Source of the DNA: Hymenobacter sediminis
Lineage (GTDB): Bacteria; Bacteroidota; Bacteroidia; Cytophagales; Hymenobacteraceae
Direction: 5' to 3'
Assembly: GCF_003231285.1 (NCBI RefSeq)
Contig: NZ_QKNS01000007.1
Location: 186,001 to 250,000 of the forward strand
Length of the DNA: 64,000 nt
The notes below the pieces were generated by a model that was not told the DNA's origin, searched no databases, and saw only the letters and a program-made list of their open reading frames with translations. Every line of letters starts with the position of its first letter. Within the stretch, counting starts at the first letter, position 1. A program made the translations under genes and the position numbers. Below, piece after piece: positions 52,167 through 62,886 of the stretch.

Positions 52167-52224
52167 AATAGCAACCTACCTAATGCCCTTTGCATTACCG
52201 GATGGCTGCTGCTAACCCTGGCAA

Positions 52225-54363
52225 ATGCACCGCTTCTCTTCCTCAGCTTTCTTGTTGGTTCTGGTGGTAAGCCCAGGGCTGGGAATAGCCCAGCAGCGGC
52301 CTGCCCCGGCTGATACCAGCACCCAGCACTTGCGGCTACGGGAGGTGGTAGTAACGGCCACCCGCACCGAAAAGGCCCTGACGGAAGTACCCATTCCGGT
52401 GACCGTGGTTAGCCGACAGCAAATTCAGGCGATGGGCGCTGTGCGCCTAACGGAGGTACTGGGGGAGCAAACCGGCCTTAACGTAGTGGCCGACCACGGC
52501 CGCGGTGTGCAGATGCAGGGCCTTAACCCGGAGTACACGCTGATTCTGGTAGATGGCGAACCGCTGATTGGGCGCACGGCGGGCACCCTGGAACTCTCGC
52601 GGGTGGCCGTGGGCAACATTGAGCGGGTAGAAGTGGTAAAGGGCCCGGCTTCGGCCTTATGGGGGTCTGAGGCGCTGGCGGGGGTAGTAAACATCATCAC
52701 CCAGAAGCCCCAGCATGGTACCCGCGGCGAGGTGCGCTTGCGCTACGGTGCCAACCGCACTGCTGATGTGGGCGGCACCTTCAATTACCGGCACAACCAG
52801 CTAGGCCTGACCGTATTTGGTAACCGCTACAGCTCCGCCGGCTACACCTTGCAGCCCGCCAGCGGGCAGGCTACCGTGCCTCCCTTCACGAACTACACCG
52901 GCCAGAGTCGCCTTTCCTACCAGCTCGACGACAAAACCACCTTCAGCGTTTCGGGGCGCTACTTCATTGAAGACCAGGCCAGCAACTTGCCGATTACTAC
53001 TGAAGGCGGACAAGTAGCCCAGGTTCGCTTGAAGGCCCGTCAGCAGGAATCCAGTCTGAACCCATCGGTTACGCGCTGCTTCTCCGATAAGCTTTTCGGT
53101 ACGCTACGCTTCTACCACGCCGGCTACCGCACTAAGGAAGACTACACCTATACTGCCGACGGCACGCCCTACGACGCCAGCTATTTCCACCAGACCTTCA
53201 CCCGTCCGGAAGCCCAACTCGACTGGCGCCTGCACCCTAAACACACGCTTACGGTAGGAACGGGCTACCTCTGGGAAACCGTGGAAGCCACTCGCTACGA
53301 CCAACGCCAGCAGATGCGCTCGGCCTACTGCTATCTGCAGGATGACTGGAGCCCGCTGCCCGGCCTGAACCTGGTGGCCGGGGTGCGCTACGACGGCCAC
53401 AGCCAGTACCAAGGGCAACTCAGCCCGAAGCTCTCGGGGCGCTACCAGCTTCGGCCGTGGCTGGCCGTGCGGGCCTCAGCGGGGCGCGGCTTCCGGGCTC
53501 CTGATTTCCGTCAGCTTTACCTCAACTTCTCTAACCCGGCCGTGGGCTACAGTGTGTTCGGCACCCATCAGGTGCGGGAAAAAGTAGCCCAGCTAGCGGC
53601 CCAGGGCCAACTGGCTCTGGACCCAGCCACGGGGCAACCACTTATCAATGCGCCCCTGCTGGAGCAGGCCAGCAGCCTCACGGCCGAAAGCTCCCGGGCC
53701 TATAACGCTGGTCTGCAACTCGACCCTACCCCGAAACTTCGCCTGACGGCCAACCTTTTCCACAACGACCTGCGCGACCTGATTGAAACCGCCGCCGTGG
53801 CCCAGAAAACCAATGGGCAGTCGGTGTACTCCTACCGCAACGTGAGCCGGGCCTACACGCAGGGGCTGGAAACCGATGCCCGCTACCTGCTAAGTGCCCA
53901 CTTAACCCTGAGTGCCGGCTACCAATACCTGGTGGCGAAGGACCGTAACGTGGTGACCCAGCTGAAAAACGGCTCCATCTACCGTCGCGACCCGGAAACG
54001 CTGGAAACTACCCGGCTGAAAGTGGCTGACTACGGGGGCTTGTTTAACCGCTCCCGCCACATGGCCAACGTGAAGCTTTTCTACGACAACCAAGCCACGG
54101 GCTGGTCGGGGAGTGTGCGTGGGGTGTACCGGGGGCGCTATGGCTTTCAGGACCGCAACGGCAACCTGATTCTGGATACCGGCAACGAATATGTAGCGGG
54201 GTACTGGCTCTGGAATGTGTCGGCGGCCAAAACCTTCCGCCAGCGCTACACCCTGCAAGCCGGCCTTGATAACGTGCTGAACTACACTGACCCGGCCTAC
54301 CTCAGCACCGTACCCGGCCGCCTGTACTACGCCAGCCTGACGGTGGCCCTGGGCCCGAGGTAG
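52225..54363 (+). CDS. hmuR: TonB-dependent heme receptor (HmuR type)
   Basis: An outer-membrane receptor of 712 residues with a signal peptide (FLLVLVVSPGLGIAQQ). The TonB-box/plug boundary is LREVVVTATRTEKALTEVPIPV, with plug motif IERVEVVKGPASALWGSEALAGVVNIIT. The barrel includes GFRAPDFRQLYLNF (FRAP box at 423-426), a landmark of heme receptors, and ends in an aromatic-rich strand. It opens an operon of six heme genes. The promoter and operator candidates lie directly upstream. Ligand (heme or a hemoprotein) follows from context. Confidence 0.92.
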   Translation: MHRFSSSAFLLVLVVSPGLGIAQQRPAPADTSTQHLRLREVVVTATRTEKALTEVPIPVTVVSRQQIQAMGAVRLTEVLGEQTGLNVVADHGRGVQMQGLNPEYTLILVDGEPLIGRTAGTLELSRVAVGNIERVEVVKGPASALWGSEALAGVVNIITQKPQHGTRGEVRLRYGANRTADVGGTFNYRHNQLGLTVFGNRYSSAGYTLQPASGQATVPPFTNYTGQSRLSYQLDDKTTFSVSGRYFIEDQASNLPITTEGGQVAQVRLKARQQESSLNPSVTRCFSDKLFGTLRFYHAGYRTKEDYTYTADGTPYDASYFHQTFTRPEAQLDWRLHPKHTLTVGTGYLWETVEATRYDQRQQMRSAYCYLQDDWSPLPGLNLVAGVRYDGHSQYQGQLSPKLSGRYQLRPWLAVRASAGRGFRAPDFRQLYLNFSNPAVGYSVFGTHQVREKVAQLAAQGQLALDPATGQPLINAPLLEQASSLTAESSRAYNAGLQLDPTPKLRLTANLFHNDLRDLIETAAVAQKTNGQSVYSYRNVSRAYTQGLETDARYLLSAHLTLSAGYQYLVAKDRNVVTQLKNGSIYRRDPETLETTRLKVADYGGLFNRSRHMANVKLFYDNQATGWSGSVRGVYRGRYGFQDRNGNLILDTGNEYVAGYWLWNVSAAKTFRQRYTLQAGLDNVLNYTDPAYLSTVPGRLYYASLTVALGPR

Positions 54364-54412
54364 CCTTTCCTGCTTATCACTTCATCTCCTCATTCCTTCA
54401 TCTTCTTTCCGT

Positions 54413-55060
54413 ATGAACCAGCTGTTCTCCCGCTTCGCGTTGCTAACCCTGTCGGGCGCGGTCCTTACCCTCAGCGCCTGCTCCAACGATGACAACGACG
54501 ATAACGAGGTAAAGCCCGCCGAGGCGCTGAAAACCGAAATGGCCAGCAACCTGGGTCCGACTCCGGCTTCCACTACCACCCCTCCCACCGGGCAGCCCGC
54601 CACGCCCCGCCACTACGCCTTCTACAACCTGGCTACCAAGAGCGAGGTGCCCTACACCGATTCGGCCACGACCAAGTGGGACATTGCCGTGCGCACTACT
54701 ACCATCCTCGTGAATGGGGGCAGCAGCGGCCCCGGGCAGGGCGGCGCCATCGTGCAGGACGGGTTGTTTTCTGAAATAACCGCGGCACCCGCTACGGGCT
54801 ACAACGTGGACTCGCGCACCGCCTACGCTATTCCTACGGGCTCGGGCAAGGGCTGGTACAACTATAACTCCACCACCCACGTCGTGTCGCCGATTGCGGG
54901 CAAGGTGATTTTGCTGCGCACGGCCACCGGCAAGTACGCCAAGCTGGAAATTGTGAGCTACTACAAGGATGCGCCGGCTTCCCCGACCGGAACCGAACCC
55001 CGGGGCTACTACACCTTTCGCTACGTGTACCAGCCCGACGGCAGCACCAACCTGAAATAA
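54413..55060 (+). CDS. hmuY: HmuY family heme-binding lipoprotein
   Basis: A 215-residue lipoprotein with signal AVLTLSAC. After a Pro/Thr-rich linker, the domain pattern is that of HmuY: RHYAFYNLATKSEVPYTDS, TKWDIAVRTTTILVNGGSSG, and GKVILLRTATGKYAKLEIVSYYKD. HmuY proteins take heme from host or environmental proteins and deliver it to the TonB receptor. Only a few His residues are available, so the heme ligands may differ from Porphyromonas HmuY. Starts 49 bases after the receptor gene. Confidence 0.9.
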   Translation: MNQLFSRFALLTLSGAVLTLSACSNDDNDDNEVKPAEALKTEMASNLGPTPASTTTPPTGQPATPRHYAFYNLATKSEVPYTDSATTKWDIAVRTTTILVNGGSSGPGQGGAIVQDGLFSEITAAPATGYNVDSRTAYAIPTGSGKGWYNYNSTTHVVSPIAGKVILLRTATGKYAKLEIVSYYKDAPASPTGTEPRGYYTFRYVYQPDGSTNLK

Positions 55061-55067
55061 GTCCGGC

Positions 55068-55122
55068 GCGGGTGACCCGGACCACCGGGCCTGCGGGGCT
55101 AGCGGCTCGCCGGGTCGCCCGC
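55068..55122 (+). other. Intercistronic stem-loop between hmuY and hmuT
   Basis: GCGGGTGACCCGG (55068-55080) pairs with CCGGGTCGCCCGC (55110-55122), 13 bp with one G-U pair and a large GC-rich loop. No strong T-run. May stabilise the receptor/HmuY part or reduce downstream expression. Confidence 0.65.
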
Positions 55123-55151
55123 TGTCGGCACAACTTTTCCTTTTGCTTCTT

Positions 55152-55991
55152 ATGACAAACCTGTTTTCTTTCCTGCGGGCTGCATTGGTATTGGCTCTAT
55201 TGCTGTCCGGCCGCGCTGCTTCGGCCGCACCTGCTTCTCCGCGCATTGTGTCGCTTAACGGCACCATCAGCGAAATTATTTGCGCCCTCGGCCGTCAGCC
55301 TCAACTGGTGGGCGTTGATGTGACCAGTACCTACCCCGAAGCCCTGACGAAGCTGCCCAAAGTGGGCCATAACCGCAATATTTCGGCCGAGGGTGTGCTG
55401 GCTCTGAACCCCACGCTGGTGGTGGGCACCACGGAATCATTGAAGCCGGAAGTGGCCGCCCAACTGAAAGCCGCCGGCATCACGGTGCAGCTATTCAAGC
55501 AAGACTACTCAGTGGCCGGTACCAAGCAGCTCATCAAAGAAGTGGCGGCCTCCTTCGGGGCAACGGCTCAGGTGCCCGCCGTAACGGCTAAGCTGGATGC
55601 TGATTTAGCGAAAGTGAAAAAGCCGGCCGCCGCGCCGAAAGTGCTCTTTATTTATGCCCGGGGCGCAGGCACGCTAATGGTAGCGGGCCAAGGCACTTCG
55701 GTGGAAAAAGTGATGCAGCTGGCCGGTGCCCGCAATGCCGCCACTGGCTTCTCCGACTTCAAGCCCCTGACCGCCGAAGCCCTGGTAGCAGCCAACCCCG
55801 ACGTGCTCTTGCTTTTCGATAGTGGCTTGCAGAGCCTGGGCGGCAAAACCGGCTTGCTCCAGATTCCGGGGGTAGCCCAAACCACGGCGGGCCGCACAGG
55901 TCGGGTAGTGGAAATGGATGGGCAACTGCTCACGGGCTTCGGGCCGCGCCTGGGCCAGGCCACCACGGAGCTGGCCAGCAAGCTGAAGTAA
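55152..55991 (+). CDS. hmuT: Periplasmic heme-binding protein (HmuT)
   Basis: An ABC-type heme-binding protein of 279 residues with signal peptide (ALVLALLLSGRAASAAP). The two-lobe fold shows RIVSLNGTISEIICALGRQPQLVGVD, then KVGHNRNISAEGVLALNPTLVVGT and a long connecting helix. Conserved PDVLLLF is near the end. The ATG at 55152 is chosen for a clean signal peptide. The permease gene follows after 10 bases, so it is part of the heme uptake operon. Confidence 0.92.
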   Translation: MTNLFSFLRAALVLALLLSGRAASAAPASPRIVSLNGTISEIICALGRQPQLVGVDVTSTYPEALTKLPKVGHNRNISAEGVLALNPTLVVGTTESLKPEVAAQLKAAGITVQLFKQDYSVAGTKQLIKEVAASFGATAQVPAVTAKLDADLAKVKKPAAAPKVLFIYARGAGTLMVAGQGTSVEKVMQLAGARNAATGFSDFKPLTAEALVAANPDVLLLFDSGLQSLGGKTGLLQIPGVAQTTAGRTGRVVEMDGQLLTGFGPRLGQATTELASKLK

Positions 55992-56001
55992 TGCCTTCCC
56001 G

Positions 56002-57141
56002 ATGACAACTCTCACGCAAGCGCCACCTGCGCCTACCCTATCCGCTCCCCCCAAACCTGGCGTGTTTCGGCTAGCCGCCTCGAAGCGCCAGCGCCTGCTC
56101 GTGCCTGTACTGGTGGTGTTGCTGCTGGGTGCCGTGCTGGTAGGGGCCGGAGTAGGGGCCGTAGCTATTCCGGTGCCGGCTCTGCTGGGCATCATGCTGC
56201 ATAAAGCAGGGCTGACCTTTGGGCTGGCATTTGAGCCGCAGCAGGAAGCCGTGCTTTGGGCCATTCGGCTGCCGCGGGTGTGCCTGGGGGTGCTGGTTGG
56301 TGCGGGTTTAGGCTTGGCCGGTGCCAGCATGCAAGGCCTGTTCCGCAACCCCCTGGCCGATGCAGGCTTGATTGGCATTTCGTCGGGTGCTTCATTGGCT
56401 GCGGTAGCTACCATTGTGCTGGAGGTAAAGCTGCTGGCCGTGTTTGCCGGTTTAGCAGCCATCCGGGAGGCTTTGGGGTTTTATCTGCTGCCGGTGGTAG
56501 CATTTGCCGGAGCCTGCGCCACCACGTTTCTGGTGTACCGCATTTCGCGGGAGGGCGGGCGCACGGTGGTAGCTTCTATGTTGCTGGTAGGCATTGCCAT
56601 TAATGCGCTGGCCGGTGCTTTCACAGGGTTGCTTACCTACGTAGCCACCGACGAGCAACTGCGCAGTATTACGTTCTGGGGGCTTGGGAGCCTGGGCGGC
56701 GCCTCCTGGCCCACGGTGCTGCGGTTGCTGCCATTTCTGGTCCTACCCCTGTTGTGGCTGCCTACCCTCGGTAAACCACTGAATCTGCTGGCCCTGGGTG
56801 AGGACCAAGCTGCCCACCTGGGTCTGCCCGTGGCCCGGCTCAAGCATCAGCTAATCGGCTTATCAACGTTGGCAGTGGGTGCAAGTGTAGCCGTAGTGGG
56901 AGCCATTGGGTTTCTGGGGCTGATTGTCCCCCACCTGATTCGCCTGGTGGCTGGCCCCGATAACCGCCGGGTGTTGGTAGGCTCAGCGCTGGGCGGCGCC
57001 GTGGTACTGGTGCTGGCCGATACCCTAGCTCGCACCCTGGTGGCCCCGGCGGAGCTTCCTATCGGCATCCTGACAGCCTTGCTGGGTGCCCCAACTTTTC
57101 TCTGGATTTTATTGCGCCAGCGCCGCCAAGCAGCAAGGTAG
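56002..57141 (+). CDS. hmuU: Heme ABC transporter permease (HmuU, FecCD family)
   Basis: A 379-residue BtuC/FecCD-type permease. It has an extended N-terminal tail, then about nine helices. Landmarks: AIRLPRVCLGVLVGAGLGLAGASMQGLFRNPLADAGLIGISSGAS-type first domain, the WGLGSLGGASW turn, and GFLGLIVPHLIRLVAGPDNR near the end. It moves heme across the inner membrane with HmuV. There is a 181-base gap to hmuV in which nothing was seen. Confidence 0.94.
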   Translation: MTTLTQAPPAPTLSAPPKPGVFRLAASKRQRLLVPVLVVLLLGAVLVGAGVGAVAIPVPALLGIMLHKAGLTFGLAFEPQQEAVLWAIRLPRVCLGVLVGAGLGLAGASMQGLFRNPLADAGLIGISSGASLAAVATIVLEVKLLAVFAGLAAIREALGFYLLPVVAFAGACATTFLVYRISREGGRTVVASMLLVGIAINALAGAFTGLLTYVATDEQLRSITFWGLGSLGGASWPTVLRLLPFLVLPLLWLPTLGKPLNLLALGEDQAAHLGLPVARLKHQLIGLSTLAVGASVAVVGAIGFLGLIVPHLIRLVAGPDNRRVLVGSALGGAVVLVLADTLARTLVAPAELPIGILTALLGAPTFLWILLRQRRQAAR

Positions 57142-57322
57142 CCGAACCCGTTGGGGCCCTACCCCCTGTTTCTGCTCAAACCTTCATCGGGTGTTCCGCT
57201 CCCTCAAAGCCTCCGGATTCTACTACGCTGTCAATTTCAGGCCGAAGCAAAGCAGGCGCTTGCAGTTGGCCCCTGTCTTCACTACCCCACTCGTCACTTC
57301 TAACCTGTTCCTGTCATTTCTC

Positions 57323-58108
57323 ATGTTTGATGTCGAGAACGTAACCTATCAAACCGGTCGGAAAACCCTGCTGCAACAGGTTTCCTTTCGGGCCCGCCCC
57401 GGCGAGCTATTGGCCGTGGTGGGGGCCAATGGGGCGGGAAAATCTACGCTTCTGCGCCTGCTCAGCGGCGACCTGACGCCGACCCACGGCACGGTGCACT
57501 TCGATGGGCAACCTTTAGCGGAATGTCCTGCCCCGGCCCTGGCTAAGCGACGGGCCGTGCTCACCCAGCAGCATACACTGTCTTTGGCCTTTCCGGTGGC
57601 TGAGTTGGTCATGATGGGCCGCTACCCTCACTTTCAGGGCCAACCCTCCGCCCACGACCACTGGATTGTGGACGCCGCCCTGAGTACTGTAGGCCTCTCC
57701 GCGCTGGCAGCTCGCAGCTACCCCACGCTTTCGGGCGGTGAGCAGCAGCGGGCCCAGCTGGCGCGGGTACTGGCTCAGGTGTGGGAAGCGCAACAAGGCT
57801 TTCTGCTCCTCGATGAACCTTTGACCGGCCTGGACCTCCACCACCAGCACCACACCCTGGATATTGCCCGCGACTTAGTGCTACGCGGTTTCGGCGTCAT
57901 TGCCGTGCTGCACGATCTGAATCTGGCAGCCCAGTACGCCGACCGTATTTTGTTGTTAGCCCAGGGCCAACCGGTAGCCTACGGGGCACCGGCCCAGGTG
58001 CTCACCTGCGAGAATATTCACCGCGGCTTTCAGATTGATGTGCAGCTTTTGCCGCACCCTCACCTCAGCTGCCCGCTCATTGTGCCCTGCCCCCGCCGGG
58101 CCGTGTAG
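57323..58108 (+). CDS. hmuV: Heme ABC transporter ATPase (HmuV)
   Basis: A 261-residue ATPase that drives heme import. The ATG at 57323 is chosen; the longer frame from 57086 would run through the end of hmuU. Walker A is VVGANGAGKSTLLRLLSG, the Q-loop AVLTQQHTL, the signature LSGGEQQRAQLARV, Walker B GFLLLDEPLTGLDLHH and the switch His in AVLHDLNLAAQYADR. All needed motifs are intact. It is followed after 38 bases by the hemin-degrading factor gene. Confidence 0.95.
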   Translation: MFDVENVTYQTGRKTLLQQVSFRARPGELLAVVGANGAGKSTLLRLLSGDLTPTHGTVHFDGQPLAECPAPALAKRRAVLTQQHTLSLAFPVAELVMMGRYPHFQGQPSAHDHWIVDAALSTVGLSALAARSYPTLSGGEQQRAQLARVLAQVWEAQQGFLLLDEPLTGLDLHHQHHTLDIARDLVLRGFGVIAVLHDLNLAAQYADRILLLAQGQPVAYGAPAQVLTCENIHRGFQIDVQLLPHPHLSCPLIVPCPRRAV

Positions 58109-58146
58109 CGCTTTTTCATCTTCTCATCCAACGCCATTCCTTTCTC

Positions 58147-59184
58147 ATGGAAACGCTCACCTCCCCACTCTCGCTGGCCGAACGCTGGCTCACCTACCAG
58201 CAAGAAAACCCCAAAAGCCGCATCCGCGACGCGGCCCGCGCCCTAGGCGTCAGCGAAGCCGAGTTGCTGGCTACCCGCTGCACCGGTCAGGCCAACTCGC
58301 CCGTTACCTTTCTGAGCGGCGACTTCCGGGAACTGCTCAAGCAAGTGCCTGGCCTCGGCCGCGTGATGGCCCTCACCCGCAACGACAGCGCCGTTCACGA
58401 GCGTAAGGGGGAATACCAAAAAGTATCATTCAATGGCCAGATGGGCTTGGTGCTTGGCGAGGACATCGACCTGCGCCTGTTCATGAGCCACTGGCAGTTT
58501 GGCTTTGCCGTGGATGAGAATGGCCGCCGCAGCCTGCAGTTTTTCGCCGCCGATGGGGAGGCCGTGCACAAAATCTACTTGCTGGAAGAAAGCAACCAGG
58601 CAGCGTATGAGGCGCTGGTAGCGCAATACCGGGCCAGCCATCAGCCGGCTACGCTCATCACCCACCCTACCCCCTCGTCGGCCGTTGAAGCCGACGACGC
58701 CACCATTGATGCGGAAGGCTTCCGCGCGGCCTGGCGCGCCATGACGGATACTCATGAGTTCTTCGGCCTGCTGCGTCATTATGGGGTTACGCGCACCCAG
58801 GCTCTGCGCTTGGGACCACCAGAACTGCTGCGCCAACTGGATACTCAGGCCATCGAGCGGGCCCTGCGCTTGGCCTCGGAGCAGCAACTATCCGTCATGA
58901 TTTTTGTGGCCAGCCGGGGGTGCATCCAGATCCATACGGGCCCCACGGAGCGCATTGTGCCCACCGGCCCCTGGCTCAACGTGCTCGACCCCGACTTTAA
59001 CCTGCACCTGAAGGTAGGCGACATTGCCCAGGCCTGGGCTGTGCAAAAGCCCACCACCGATGGCATTGTGACCAGTGTAGAACTCTACGACGCGGCTGGC
59101 AACAACCTGCTACTCCTGTTTGGCAAGCGCAAGCCGGGTATTCCGGAGCTAAGCGCTTGGCGGGAGTTGGTGGCGGCGCTGTAA
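58147..59184 (+). CDS. hmuS: Hemin-degrading factor (HmuS/HemS)
   Basis: A 345-residue cytoplasmic heme-handling protein. It binds or degrades heme after import. It consists of two related halves of about 170 residues, with a helical opening LAERWLTYQQENPKSRIRD, LGVSEAELLATRC, and VMALTRNDSAVHERKGEYQ in the first half. The second half has WRAMTDTHEFFGLLRHYGVTR. It is the last gene of the operon, followed at once by an intrinsic terminator. Confidence 0.92.
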   Translation: METLTSPLSLAERWLTYQQENPKSRIRDAARALGVSEAELLATRCTGQANSPVTFLSGDFRELLKQVPGLGRVMALTRNDSAVHERKGEYQKVSFNGQMGLVLGEDIDLRLFMSHWQFGFAVDENGRRSLQFFAADGEAVHKIYLLEESNQAAYEALVAQYRASHQPATLITHPTPSSAVEADDATIDAEGFRAAWRAMTDTHEFFGLLRHYGVTRTQALRLGPPELLRQLDTQAIERALRLASEQQLSVMIFVASRGCIQIHTGPTERIVPTGPWLNVLDPDFNLHLKVGDIAQAWAVQKPTTDGIVTSVELYDAAGNNLLLLFGKRKPGIPELSAWRELVAAL

Positions 59185-59205
59185 GGTCAGTCGATATATT
59201 ATCAA

Positions 59206-59243
59206 GAAAGCCTCAACTGTCTCAGTTGGGGCTTTCGATTTTT
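59206..59243 (+). terminator. Intrinsic terminator of the heme operon
   Basis: GAAAGCCTCAACTG (59206-59219) pairs with CAGTTGGGGCTTTC (59223-59236) with a 3-base loop and one G-T pair, then a T-run (59239-59243). Confidence 0.9.
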
Positions 59244-59307
59244 CAGCTGTGCCATATTCTTACCTTGTTGCTCACTCACAACTACACCCAAACTGTATTT
59301 CTAGCTT

Positions 59308-59907
59308 ATGGACCTTCTGCAACGCATTCAGCGCTGGTATACTATTAATTGCAACGGTGATTGGGAGCACTCTTATGGGATTTCTATAACAAACGTGGAT
59401 AATCCGGGCTGGTGGGTGATGATAGATTTGCAGGAAACAAGTCTTGAAAAGGCTGTCCTGCCTATGCAAGGCACTCAACAACGCTCACCAACAAACTGGG
59501 TCTTTTGGCATGTGGAAAACTATAAGTTTATAGGGTCTGGAGGGCCAGAGAATCTTACCGAAATTTTAACCTACTTCTTAGAAGTCTTCCTACCAGCGAA
59601 TATCGACCCGGAGTATTTGTTCGATATTCACTTGCCTGTACGTGGCTACGAGAATCGATTGTGGTTGAAGGCAGAAGCGAAAATGTTATCGGAATCGACG
59701 ATGGAAATTGTATCCATTGCTGATGCAAGTCAAGCGCGTTTCTATGAATGGGGACTAGATAATGACTTGGATTTGTTCAACGAACTAGGTGATACAAGCT
59801 TAGAGCTTCAGACTTATCACACGCTGGCGGACAAGGTGGAACCTCTAGTATTTCAATCTGCAGACAACATGCTGCGTACTTTCTTGATAGCTCCCGTTCC
59901 AAGTTGA
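59308..59907 (+). CDS. Immunity protein 53-like, orphan
   Basis: A 199-residue soluble protein with the Imm53 opening: LQRIQRWYTINCNGDWEHSYGISI, then VDNPGWWVMIDLQETSL. Imm53 proteins are predicted immunities against polymorphic toxins. The C-terminal half after about residue 100 is not part of that pattern and may be a second domain. No toxin gene with an RHS or WXG-type leader is next to it. The sequence is AT-richer than its surroundings, a sign of transfer. Confidence 0.75.
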   Translation: MDLLQRIQRWYTINCNGDWEHSYGISITNVDNPGWWVMIDLQETSLEKAVLPMQGTQQRSPTNWVFWHVENYKFIGSGGPENLTEILTYFLEVFLPANIDPEYLFDIHLPVRGYENRLWLKAEAKMLSESTMEIVSIADASQARFYEWGLDNDLDLFNELGDTSLELQTYHTLADKVEPLVFQSADNMLRTFLIAPVPS

Positions 59908-60012
59908 GTAGGCGTAGATTCTACTACCCTGCCCGGCTGTCAGCATATCCTACCCCTGGTTTTATCGTAGAAGTCAGACCGTCGCGAAATGATACCCCGA
60001 GATATTCCAAAA

Positions 60013-60025
60013 TGACAATCTGTCA
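60013..60025. promoter_or_regulatory. Inverted repeat upstream of dnaK
   Basis: TGACA-ATC-TGTCA lies about 105 bases before the dnaK start. It is not a CIRCE element. A heat-shock repressor or alternative sigma site is possible. Confidence 0.4.
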
Positions 60026-60131
60026 CGAAATAAAGGCATTTTTCTGGCTGGTACGCGTCTTGTAATTCCCCCGGTGCGAGTGATTCGCAACCAGTATCTG
60101 ACACCTCAACTCCTAATATACAACCATTCAC

Positions 60132-62072
<1,941 letters not shown>

Positions 62073-62113
62073 ATTACTGATCAGCGCTGATTGAATTGAT
62101 TGCGCTGATTTCT

Positions 62114-62150
62114 AAAAAAGCCCGAAGCAAAACTGCTTCGGGCTTTTTTT
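62114..62150 (+). terminator. Intrinsic terminator of dnaK
   Basis: AAAAAAGCCCGAAGCA pairs with TGCTTCGGGCTTTTTT around AAAC, followed by T-run. The A- and T-runs would also work in reverse. Confidence 0.92.
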
Positions 62151-62275
62151 ATGTACTTAATGTTTCAGGCTACTCTCTGCTTAGGCGGCAAAAGCGGGTA
62201 GGGAAAGCGCCATCAAACAGACAAGCAGAGCTTGCCTTATTCCCCAACCTTGGGTTTGATTAAGGAAACTAGCTG

Positions 62276-62704
62276 CTAGGGTTGTTGAAGTAGCCAAGCC
62301 ACAGCAGCGGCTTCCTCCTCAAACAGGCGGTACACCAAGCCCGACTCGCGTGCTTCGTTGATGATCAGGTTCATAGACAGGCGGGCGAAAACATCGTGAG
62401 AAAGCAAGATGGCCCCGTAGTACGGCTGATCAGACCAGGCTGGCTTGTTCAGCCAGTTTTCGGTAATCCAGGCGCGTTCCTGCTCGGTGTAGGCGGCCAT
62501 TTCGCGCTGGTCGCCAAGCAGCTTGTGCCATCCGCGCTGCTGGAGCAATTCTTTGGCTTTGGTGAGAAAGGCTTGCAACTCCTCGAACCGGCGCTTGCCA
62601 GCCTTGTATTGTACCACCACGTACCCTCCCGGATGCTCCAACAGGCTTCCGGCAGAATTTTCGAAGTACAGCTTTACGGGTTGCGAGGAGGTAGAGGTGG
62701 GCAT
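62276..62704 (-). CDS. Small STAS/SpoIIAA-like hypothetical protein
   Basis: A 142-residue soluble protein. It has an opening strand pattern (GGYVVVQYKAGKRRFEELQAF), a helix to RGWHKLLGDQREMAAYTEQE, WITENWL, and DVFARLSMNLIINEARES. This type recurs in Hymenobacter-like genomes and is akin to the 133-residue protein at 39.1 kb in layout, though little identity is visible. No assigned role. It diverges from the FAD monooxygenase. Confidence 0.7.
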   Translation of the reverse strand: MPTSTSSQPVKLYFENSAGSLLEHPGGYVVVQYKAGKRRFEELQAFLTKAKELLQQRGWHKLLGDQREMAAYTEQERAWITENWLNKPAWSDQPYYGAILLSHDVFARLSMNLIINEARESGLVYRLFEEEAAAVAWLLQQP

Positions 62705-62886
62705 AACTCCTGAGAGAGGAAAGTGAGAGCAACTGCTTCGAACACGCCAATGCGAGAAGCTAGTTAGTCAATATTTGCACACGAAAATCGCCTAACAGAA
62801 CCGTAGGTGCATTTTTTGTATAATATCTCCCAACAAACCCGAGCTTAGCGGCGAGTACTACAGCGGGCAACAACCCCACAGATAGC
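62705..62886. other. Divergent intergenic region
   Basis: AT-rich, with an AATATTTG box near 62770 and a T-run at 62813-62817. No gene or strong hairpin is seen. It should hold promoters for the two divergent genes. Confidence 0.4.

Noticed and set aside
57086..57322. N-terminal extension of HmuV overlapping hmuU
   Set aside because: The extra 79 residues are the end of hmuU and spacer in another frame; the ABC ATPase fold begins at 57323.
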